Under the pieces are notes generated by a model, which made no database searches, was not told the DNA's origin, and saw only the letters and a program-made list of their open reading frames with translations. Made by a program: the position numbers and the translations under genes. Below are positions 1-5,060 of a stretch of DNA of 5,060 nt, piece after piece; the stretch's first letter is position 1; every line of letters starts with the position of its first letter. The stretch comes from Bacillota bacterium (GTDB lineage Bacteria > Bacillota > Clostridia > Peptostreptococcales > Anaerovoracaceae). Location of the stretch: the NCBI GenBank assembly GCA_017431395.1, contig JAFRLD010000165.1:1-5060 (forward strand). Reading direction: 5' to 3'.

Positions 1-1
1 C

Positions 2-1762
2 GGGACTTCCGGCCTTGAAGAAGCGGATTGTACGCTGGAGGTCGTGACTCCACTGGTACGGGCGAGCATGGATGAACGTGGATATACGGCGCCGCTGTTT
101 CAGGTCGAAGGCCGGATGTTTGTCAGAGAAGACGGGGAAGCAGCAGACCCCATGAAGGTTTTGGTACTGTCGGAGAGAATGACGGATGCCAGGCTTTCAG
201 CCCTGTCATACAGAGATAAAAAGATCGCGGCGGAGACGGTCAAGACGATGCAGGAACTTATAGAAGGGGCCAAACAGTCGGGAACGGATGGGCTGATCGG
301 GGATTTCGGATCGATACAGGCGGCCCTGCTGCAGGCGGATCTGCAGAACGCATATCTGCCATCCGAAAAGGCGCTATATCATTGTAATGCCTGTATTCTT
401 GTGGATGACAGTGAGGCGACCCTCTGCGATATCCTGAACCAATGCATCCATAGCTGTGATAGACATAATCTTAGTTATGAAATGAGCCAGAAATGGCTGG
501 ACGGGAGCGGCCCTCTGTTCATGGAACGGACGCAGGCGACCTCATTTATCCCTGCGCTGATCGTGATCCTTTCTGTGTTGATCGCTTTCTTCATGTATTA
601 TCTGACGAACCGGAGCATGTATCAGGAGCTGAGTGACCGGATGGACCGGATCACCGAGAGCAGGAACGAGATGCAGACCACATTCCATGGCGTTGGATAC
701 TATATGGCGGAGCTTTCGACCGGCGGGGAGATCATGGACCTGAACCGGGCCTTCGCGGAGGATCTCAAAACATCTGCCCTGCACCGAAGGATATGGGATG
801 TGCTGGAGTTGGATGAGGATGGTCTGGAACACGTTCGTCAGATGGTGCAGCACGCGGCGGAAGGAAAACAGGACCCGCGGTATGAGACCAATATCGGCAA
901 AAAAACCTTTGTTATAGATGTGTTCCCGGTCGAGGGTGCCCGGGGAGAGGTGGGCCAGCTTTTGTTCATGGCCATCGATGTGACGGAAGAACGTATGGCG
1001 AAGCGGCAGATGCTGCAGGATAACAAGATGATCGCGATCGGACAGCTGGCGGCAGGCGTTGCCCATGAGATCAGAAATCCTCTGGGGATCATCCGCAACT
1101 ACTGTTATGTGTTAAAGACCATGGAGGATGAAGAGATCCGGGCCAAGGCCATCGAAGAAATAGAGAATGCGGTGGAGGTCTCCGGTGGGATCATCAACGA
1201 GCTGCTGGATTTCTCGAGGATCTCGCCGGGCAGGGTGGAGATGATCGATGTCGAAGAGCATATAAGGACGCTCCTGTCGCTGAATGAGGCGGCCTTCCGG
1301 ACCGGTAACATAGAGTTCGAGATCGTCTGTCCGGAGCCTGTCCGGACGTATATCGCCAGAGAACCTTTTGACATGATCCTGCTGAACCTGGTGAAAAACG
1401 CTTCAGACGCGATCGCTGCCAAGCAGGTGACTGCAGCTGAGGCGGGGGAGGATGAAGCAGAGGAGGCAGCCTCTGATGCTGCGGGACGGATCACGATCAC
1501 GATCCTGCGCACGGGGGAAGATGCATTCACGATCGATGTGACAGATACCGGCACCGGGATCCCGGAGGAGGCTTTGGAGGAGATCTTCAATCCATTCTTC
1601 ACGACCAAGGGGAATCAGGGGACCGGACTCGGGCTGTATATCGTCTACAGTGAGACCGAGAAGCTGGAGGGAGAAATAGATGTGAGCAGCAAGACCGGCG
1701 AGGGAACGACGTTCCATTTGAGCCTGCCGGTCAAGACGCAGCCAGAGAAGGAGGAAGTGTGA
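2..1762 (+). CDS. Membrane sensor histidine kinase with solute-binding-like ectodomain, PAS, HisKA and HATPase domains (5' end cut by window)
   Basis: Sensor kinase of a two-component pair with the regulator that follows. The frame is open to the left edge, so the start lies outside. A GTG at 44 would begin inside a domain and has GGAGG only 2 nt upstream. Residues below count from that GTG. Residues 1 to about 160 resemble the C-terminal lobe of an SBP_bac_3 (Venus flytrap) domain, with GLIGDFGSIQ, a downstream YLPSE segment and a closing KWL. One membrane helix lies at about 168-187, so the N-terminal part should be extracytoplasmic. A short linker and a PAS-like domain (about 210-325, ending in AIDVTEER) follow. 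HisKA has the H-box AHEIRNPLG with phosphoacceptor His341. HATPase has an N-box with Asn452, G1 DTGTGIP (501-507), F-box NPFFTTK and G2 GTGLGL (526-531). All catalytic motifs are intact, so it should be active. The ligand is unknown; an amino acid is a guess from the neighbours. The kinase call is very secure, the ectodomain call moderate. Confidence 0.93.
   Translation, partial: GTSGLEEADCTLEVVTPLVRASMDERGYTAPLFQVEGRMFVREDGEAADPMKVLVLSERMTDARLSALSYRDKKIAAETVKTMQELIEGAKQSGTDGLIGDFGSIQAALLQADLQNAYLPSEKALYHCNACILVDDSEATLCDILNQCIHSCDRHNLSYEMSQKWLDGSGPLFMERTQATSFIPALIVILSVLIAFFMYYLTNRSMYQELSDRMDRITESRNEMQTTFHGVGYYMAELSTGGEIMDLNRAFAEDLKTSALHRRIWDVLELDEDGLEHVRQMVQHAAEGKQDPRYETNIGKKTFVIDVFPVEGARGEVGQLLFMAIDVTEERMAKRQMLQDNKMIAIGQLAAGVAHEIRNPLGIIRNYCYVLKTMEDEEIRAKAIEEIENAVEVSGGIINELLDFSRISPGRVEMIDVEEHIRTLLSLNEAAFRTGNIEFEIVCPEPVRTYIAREPFDMILLNLVKNASDAIAAKQVTAAEAGEDEAEEAASDAAGRITITILRTGEDAFTIDVTDTGTGIPEEALEEIFNPFFTTKGNQGTGLGLYIVYSETEKLEGEIDVSSKTGEGTTFHLSLPVKTQPEKEEV
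1748..1754 (+). promoter_or_regulatory. Ribosome binding site of the response regulator, inside the kinase gene
   Basis: AAGGAGG lies 7 nt before the ATG at 1762 and inside the last codons of the kinase gene. It decides the start. An overlapping GTG at 1759 and a downstream ATG at 1777 (giving MKILVVDDE) are less well placed. The stop and start overlap as TGATG, which suggests translational coupling of kinase and regulator. Confidence 0.8.
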
Positions 1763-3168
1763 TGCCCAGAGAATTTATGAAGATCCTCGTTGTGGATGAT
1801 GAGCAGAATTACCGGGATGTTCTGAAAATGATCCTGACGGCCAAAGGATATACCGTGGATACCGCCGGCAACGGCAGGGAAGCGCTGGAGCATTTGGAGA
1901 AAGAATCCTTCGATGTCGTCGTCTCAGACTTGAAAATGCCGGAGCTCGACGGGTTTGGCCTTTTGAAGGAGATCCGCCGGCTGGAATACGATACCGAGGT
2001 CATCATCCTGACGGCGTTTGGCACCATTGAGAAGGCAGTAGAGACCATGAAAGCAGGGGCATATACGTATGTCACTAAGGGCAATGACCCGGAGGAGCTT
2101 CTTATTGAGATCGGGAAGATCGGCGAGATGCGGCGGATCAGCCGTAATAACCGCCTGCTCCGTGAGAAGATGGGCGGCGCATATATGATGGGGAGCCGGA
2201 ACGATCGTTTCAACCAGATGATGAAGCTTGCCCAGCGCGCTGCGGAGAGCGATTCCAATATCCTGATCCTGGGAGAATCCGGCAGCGGCAAAGAGGTCCT
2301 GGCATCCTTTATCCATGGCCGCAGCAGCCGCGCACGCGAGAATTTCATGGAGCTGAACTGTCAGAGTATCTCCGAATCCATCCTCGAGTCGGAGCTTTTT
2401 GGCCATGAGAAGGGTGCTTTCACCGGGGCAGACAAGCGCCGCATCGGATACTTCGAATCAGCACATGGCGGGACGCTGTTCCTGGATGAGATCGGGGGCA
2501 TCTCTTTGAACCTGCAGTCGAAGCTCCTGCGCGCCATCGAAAACAAAAAAATCTACAGGCTCGGCAGCAGCAACCAGATCAGCGTCGATTTCCGCCTGAT
2601 CACTGCGACTAACCGTGACCTTAAGAGCGATATGGAAGCAGGACTCTTTCGCAGTGACCTGTTCTACCGGATCAGCACCATCGTGCTGGAGATCCCGCCG
2701 CTGCGCGAGCGAAAGGAAGACATCCCGCTGTTTATCGATTACTTCGTTTCCAAATACGCAAGCGAAATGAAAAAAGAGCAGGTCAGCATCGACCCGGATG
2801 TTCGCGAGGTCCTCGAAAACTACGACTACCCCGGCAATATCCGTGAGATGAAGAACCTCATCGAGCGTCTTCTGGTGCTTTCCGATCGCGGGGAGATCCG
2901 GGCGGAGTATCTGCCGATGGATCTGAGTTCGAAGATGGCGGAGCGCAGGGGTGGCGCTGGCAGCTCAGACAAAGGCTGGTCCGACCATGCGGACGGCACG
3001 AAGCTGGATTTCGCCGGCTCCCTGAAGGAATACCGCAGCCAGGCCGAAAAAGCCTACATCGAAGATCTGCTGCAGCGCTATCCGAACGACATGAACCAGG
3101 TTGCAGAGACCCTCTCCATCTCACGCCGGCAGCTCTTCAACAAGATGGTGGAATACGGGCTCAAATAA
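1762..3168 (+). CDS. NtrC-family sigma-54-dependent response regulator
   Basis: Probable phosphorylation partner of the upstream kinase: a cytoplasmic activator that remodels sigma-54 RNA polymerase. The 468 residues are close to the usual NtrC/DctD length. The receiver (about 6-122) has the acidic pair Asp12-Asp13, phosphoacceptor Asp56 in SDLKMP, Thr84 and Lys106. Lys106 is followed by Gly where Pro is usual. The AAA+ domain (about 143-375) has Walker A GESGSGKE (171-178), the sigma-54 contact loop GAFTGA (218-223), Walker B TLFLDE (238-243), ATNRD (282-286), likely arginine fingers Arg297 and Arg303, and PGNIRE. A polar Gly/Ser-rich linker leads to a Fis-type helix-turn-helix in the last 39 residues ([16 protein letters not shown]). 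All parts needed for sigma-54 activation are present. The start at 1762 fits the RBS and overlaps the kinase stop by one base, so the two genes form an operon. Specific targets cannot be read from the protein. Confidence 0.95.
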   Translation: MPREFMKILVVDDEQNYRDVLKMILTAKGYTVDTAGNGREALEHLEKESFDVVVSDLKMPELDGFGLLKEIRRLEYDTEVIILTAFGTIEKAVETMKAGAYTYVTKGNDPEELLIEIGKIGEMRRISRNNRLLREKMGGAYMMGSRNDRFNQMMKLAQRAAESDSNILILGESGSGKEVLASFIHGRSSRARENFMELNCQSISESILESELFGHEKGAFTGADKRRIGYFESAHGGTLFLDEIGGISLNLQSKLLRAIENKKIYRLGSSNQISVDFRLITATNRDLKSDMEAGLFRSDLFYRISTIVLEIPPLRERKEDIPLFIDYFVSKYASEMKKEQVSIDPDVREVLENYDYPGNIREMKNLIERLLVLSDRGEIRAEYLPMDLSSKMAERRGGAGSSDKGWSDHADGTKLDFAGSLKEYRSQAEKAYIEDLLQRYPNDMNQVAETLSISRRQLFNKMVEYGLK

Positions 3169-3176
3169 GGGGTACT

Positions 3177-3209
3177 GCATGCGAAAGCTGAAGGCCAGCT
3201 TTTGCATGC
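3177..3209. repeat. 14-bp inverted repeat / stem-loop after the regulator gene
   Basis: Arms GCATGCGAAAGCTG (3177-3190) and CAGCTTTTGCATGC (3196-3209) flank the 5-nt loop AAGGC. Thirteen of 14 positions are Watson-Crick pairs and the other (3183/3203) is a G-U wobble in RNA. The stem starts 8 nt after the regulator stop, as a terminator would, but no T-run follows on either strand. It could be a 3' mRNA-stabilising hairpin, a weak or factor-assisted terminator, or a DNA-level dyad bound by a regulator. Its centre is about 91 bp upstream of the predicted symporter transcription start, a typical distance for an NtrC-type upstream site. Confidence 0.75.
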
Positions 3210-3248
3210 CGGAAGACCAGCGGTAGACCTTTCGTTGAATTGACGGGG

Positions 3249-3277
3249 TTGCCAAAGAATATTTTTTTTGGTATTAT
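3249..3277 (+). promoter_or_regulatory. Vegetative (sigma-A/sigma-70-like) promoter for the symporter gene
   Basis: The -35 TTGCCA (3249-3254) matches 5 of 6 consensus bases. The spacer is 17 bp and the -10 TATTAT (3272-3277) also matches 5 of 6. An extended -10 TG sits at 3269-3270. The predicted start is near 3284, giving a leader of about 57 nt. The spacer contains a run of eight T. This would let the symporter be transcribed independently of the kinase-regulator pair. Predicted from sequence only. Confidence 0.7.
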
Positions 3278-3286
3278 TTACATACA

Positions 3287-3303
3287 TGTGAACTTGTTTC
3301 ACA
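3287..3303. promoter_or_regulatory. Perfect 6-bp dyad at the predicted transcription start (possible operator or 5' leader hairpin)
   Basis: TGTGAA (3287-3292) and TTCACA (3298-3303) form a perfect inverted repeat around a 5-nt centre. It begins about 3 nt after the predicted start of the symporter transcript. As DNA it could be a repressor site blocking initiation. As RNA it would form a short hairpin near the 5' end. The cognate protein, if any, is unknown. A dyad this short can also occur by chance. Confidence 0.4.
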
Positions 3304-3326
3304 CGGTATCGTATTAAAGTTTTAAA

Positions 3327-3333
3327 AGAGGAG
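3327..3333 (+). promoter_or_regulatory. Ribosome binding site of the symporter
   Basis: AGAGGAG ends 7 nt before the ATG at 3341, within a purine-rich run that continues as AGAGGAA. This fixes the start and suggests efficient translation. Confidence 0.75.
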
Positions 3334-3340
3334 AGAGGAA

Positions 3341-4768
3341 ATGCTTAACGGAATTGATCAAGGCGTACTGGCGGTCAGTAATATTCTGTACCAGCCATGG
3401 TTCGTCCCACTCATCCTGATCGCAGGCGGGATCTATCTGACATTCAGATGCGGATTCATGCAGATCGGGATGTTCAAGGAGGCCTGCAAGGTGATCACCG
3501 AGAAACCGCACGAAGGCGGTGTATCATCCTTCGGTGCACTGATGGTCTCCACCGCTTCCCGTGTAGGTACGGGAAACATCATCGGCGTAGCCACTGCCAT
3601 CATCTGCGGAGGTCCGGGAGCGATCTTCTGGATGTGGATCACCGCATTCTTCGGAGGAGCATCCGCATTCGTAGAGTCTACGCTGGCACAGATCTTTAAG
3701 AAAAAAGATGATGATGGCACATCTAAGGGTGGTCCGGCATTCTATATGAGAGATGCTCTGGGACAGAGATGGCTCGGTGTCATCTTCTCGATCCTGATCA
3801 TCTTCACTTATATGGTCGGATACAACATGCTGGCAGCGTATAACTTCCAGTCCACCTTCAAAACCTATGACTTCTACAATGAGTCATCGACACCTGTGAT
3901 CATCGGCGTGATCCTGGCCGTCCTCTTCGGCGCGGTCGTTCTGGGCGGTGCGAAGCGGCTGATCAAGGTCACAGAGGTCCTGGTACCGGTGATGGGCATC
4001 ATGTACGTACTCGTATCTCTGATCGTACTGGCCATCAACATCCCGAATCTGGGGCACATGTTCGGAATGATCTTCGCGAGCGCTTTTGATTTCAAGGCGA
4101 TCTTCGGCGGATTCGCGGGATCCTGCATCATGTACGGTGTCAAGAGAGGCCTGTACTCCAATGAGGCTGGTATGGGTTCTGCTCCGAACGCTGCGGCAAG
4201 AGCGGACGTCTCCCATCCGGCGAAGCAGGGCATGGTCCAGATGCTGTCCGTCTTCATCGACACGCTGCTGATCTGTACGGCGACCGCGTTCATGTGCATG
4301 TCCACGATGACAGACGCTTCGGCTTACAACCTTGAGAGCGGTCCGGAAGCGGCTTCTTATGTACAGGATTCCCTGGCTTCCGTCTTTGGCGAATTCGGCC
4401 CGACCTTCATCGTGATCGCGATGGCATTCTTCGCCTTCACCACACTGATCGGTAACTATTCCTACTGCGAAGGCTGTTATGAGTTCATCATCAACAGAGA
4501 AGCGACCCATGGGGAACTGATCGTCATGCGGATCATCGCGGCGGTCCTGGTATTCCTCGGTTCAGTTGCGTCCGCCGGTCTGGTATGGGATATCGCGGAT
4601 ATGATGCAGGGCCTGATGGTCGTGACCAACGTACCGTCGATCCTGATCCTGGGCGGCATCGCTTTCAAGTGTCTGGATGACTACAAGAAGCAGATGCGGC
4701 AGGGCATCAACCCGATCTTCAAGGCGAAGGACATTGGTCTGAAGCAGAAGACAGATTATTGGAATTGA
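3341..4768 (+). CDS. Alanine/glycine:cation symporter (AGCS family)
   Basis: Inner-membrane secondary transporter predicted to import alanine or glycine with Na+ or H+. The 475 residues fit the family range and the protein is hydrophobic throughout. Family landmarks appear in order: an N-terminal helix from about 20 followed by IYLTFRCGF, VGTGNI (75-80), the AGCS signature PGAIFWMWITAFFGG (92-106) running on to ESTLAQ, GGPAFYM (130-136), RGLYSNEAGMGSAPNAAA (269-286), and HPAKQGMVQ (292-300). The C-terminus is a short polar tail ending in DYWN. The start is supported by the RBS and by the usual N-terminal layout of the family. It has its own promoter and terminator, so it looks monocistronic. 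It lies downstream of a two-component pair whose sensor has a solute-binding-like domain, which fits a link to amino-acid uptake but does not prove control. Family assignment is secure. Substrate (alanine, glycine or another small amino acid) and coupling ion cannot be told apart here. Confidence 0.96.
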   Translation: MLNGIDQGVLAVSNILYQPWFVPLILIAGGIYLTFRCGFMQIGMFKEACKVITEKPHEGGVSSFGALMVSTASRVGTGNIIGVATAIICGGPGAIFWMWITAFFGGASAFVESTLAQIFKKKDDDGTSKGGPAFYMRDALGQRWLGVIFSILIIFTYMVGYNMLAAYNFQSTFKTYDFYNESSTPVIIGVILAVLFGAVVLGGAKRLIKVTEVLVPVMGIMYVLVSLIVLAINIPNLGHMFGMIFASAFDFKAIFGGFAGSCIMYGVKRGLYSNEAGMGSAPNAAARADVSHPAKQGMVQMLSVFIDTLLICTATAFMCMSTMTDASAYNLESGPEAASYVQDSLASVFGEFGPTFIVIAMAFFAFTTLIGNYSYCEGCYEFIINREATHGELIVMRIIAAVLVFLGSVASAGLVWDIADMMQGLMVVTNVPSILILGGIAFKCLDDYKKQMRQGINPIFKAKDIGLKQKTDYWN

Positions 4769-4783
4769 TTATTTATCGCTGCG

Positions 4784-4818
4784 AAAGCAGGTCAGGCTTC
4801 GGCCCGGTCTGCTTTTTT
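4784..4818 (+). terminator. Intrinsic terminator of the symporter gene
   Basis: The outer stem AAAGCAGGTC (4784-4793) pairs with GGTCTGCTTT (4806-4815), including two G-U wobbles. After one A-C mismatch an inner GGC/GCC stem closes a TTCG tetraloop (4798-4801). Six T (4813-4818) follow and overlap the stem base. It starts 15 nt after the stop codon. This is a canonical Rho-independent terminator and separates the symporter from the next gene. Confidence 0.92.
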
Positions 4819-4879
4819 GTTGTAGTCAAATATTAGACAAATTGTGGGGAAACAAATAAAAAACGGCTACATCAAAAGA

Positions 4880-4908
4880 TTGATTCGGAATAAATTATTT
4901 TATATAAT
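4880..4908 (+). promoter_or_regulatory. Vegetative-type promoter for the right-hand permease gene
   Basis: The -35 TTGATT (4880-4885, 4 of 6 consensus) and a perfect -10 TATAAT (4903-4908) are 17 bp apart, in a very AT-rich stretch (about 4850-4947). The predicted start is near 4915, giving a leader of about 47 nt. The AT richness makes chance -10 matches likely, so confidence is moderate. Nothing resembling a riboswitch fits in the leader. Confidence 0.55.
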
Positions 4909-4947
4909 ATTTTATAACTTTTTATATCTTTATTATCGATTATTAAG

Positions 4948-4953
4948 AAGGAG
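4948..4953 (+). promoter_or_regulatory. Ribosome binding site of the right-hand permease
   Basis: AAGGAG ends 8 nt before the ATG at 4962. This good spacing supports the start codon of the gene cut by the right edge. Confidence 0.75.
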
Positions 4954-4961
4954 AAACCGCA

Positions 4962-5060
4962 ATGAGTGAACAGCAACAGCTGCAGGGTGTTGCCGGTCTT
5001 AAGAAACATGATATCAAGGTTTCGGGGATCGTCTTCATGCTGTATTGTCTGGTCGCTGCC
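4962..5060 (+). CDS. N-terminus of a probable APC-type amino-acid permease (3' end cut by window)
   Basis: Only 33 codons are visible, beginning MSEQQQLQGVAGLKKHDIKV. A polar, Gln-rich cytosolic start is followed by the beginning of a hydrophobic helix (SGIVFMLYCLVAA) that runs off the edge. The LKKHDIKVSGIVFM pattern resembles the first-helix entry of amino acid-polyamine-organocation (APC) permeases from Clostridia. This is recognition from a short stretch and not a domain match. The start is well supported by the RBS at 4948-4953 and an upstream promoter. The gene follows the terminated AGCS symporter gene, so it is a separate transcription unit. If the call holds, the locus has two unrelated amino-acid transporters side by side. 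Another multi-pass transporter remains possible. Confidence 0.55.
   Translation, partial: MSEQQQLQGVAGLKKHDIKVSGIVFMLYCLVAA

Noticed and set aside
44..46. GTG as the true start of the kinase gene
   Set aside because: The frame is open upstream to the window edge, GGAGG is only 2 nt away, and starting here would cut into the solute-binding-like domain and leave no signal or first membrane segment.
3168..3183. GG-N10-GC with correct spacing at the regulator stop
   Set aside because: Apart from the GG and GC pairs it matches almost no consensus bases (no CAC after GG, AT before GC), so it is expected by chance.
3192..3206. Sigma-54-like AGGCCA-N4-TTGCA
   Set aside because: GG and GC are 9 bp apart where 10 are required, and sigma-54 tolerates spacing changes poorly. 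The match also falls in the loop and right arm of the 3177-3209 dyad, which explains it.
3287..3303. CRP/FNR-type site
   Set aside because: TGTGA and TCACA are separated by 7 bp and not the 6 of CRP sites, and the TTGAT-N4-ATCAA form of FNR is absent. Kept only as a dyad of unknown function.
3210..3340. Glycine riboswitch or other leader RNA controlling the symporter
   Set aside because: The predicted leader is only about 57 nt and shows no conserved riboswitch core or terminator/antiterminator pair.
3684..3698. TGGCAC inside the symporter gene (also at 2019 and 3715)
   Set aside because: None has TTGC at the right distance. They code for conserved or ordinary protein segments and do not precede a gene.
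542..4668. Long open frames on the minus strand and in a second plus frame within the kinase, regulator and symporter genes
   Set aside because: They lie opposite or inside genes with clear family motifs, lack ribosome binding sites, and give compositionally odd proteins (Arg-, Ser- or His-rich) typical of shadow frames.

Overview
The window looks like chromosomal DNA from an anaerobic, amino-acid-using member of the Bacillota (class Clostridia). This is inferred from strong AGGAGG-type ribosome binding sites, moderately GC-rich genes separated by very AT-rich spacers, and the resemblance of the proteins to families common there. No taxon can be fixed from the sequence alone. Everything recognised lies on the + strand. 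There are no mobile elements, RNA genes or CRISPR repeats.

Layout. Bases 2-1762 hold the 3' part of a sensor histidine kinase whose start lies left of the window. What is visible is the membrane-proximal lobe of a solute-binding-protein-like (Venus flytrap) ectodomain, one membrane helix, a PAS-like domain, and the HisKA and HATPase domains. Its stop codon overlaps by one base the start of an NtrC-type response regulator (1762-3168) with receiver, sigma-54-activating AAA+ and Fis-type helix-turn-helix domains. A 172-bp spacer follows. It holds a 14-bp hairpin/dyad just past the regulator stop, a good vegetative-type promoter with an extended -10, and a perfect 6-bp dyad at the predicted transcription start. 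Next comes an alanine/glycine:cation symporter of the AGCS family (3341-4768), closed by a clear intrinsic terminator with a UUCG loop. A second AT-rich spacer carries a second vegetative-type promoter and leads into the first 33 codons of what is probably an APC-type amino-acid permease, cut by the right edge.

How the parts may work together (inference). The kinase would sense an external small solute, perhaps an amino acid, through its binding-protein-like domain and phosphorylate the regulator, which would drive sigma-54 promoters. The neighbouring amino-acid transporters are natural candidate targets or functional partners. However, no sigma-54 (-24/-12) promoter with correct spacing was found in either intergenic region, and both transporter genes have sigma-70/sigma-A-like promoters. 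The regulator's targets may therefore lie outside the window, or the link to the transporters may be only functional. That mismatch, and the unexplained dyads in the 3169-3340 spacer, are the most interesting points. No clearly new system is evident.
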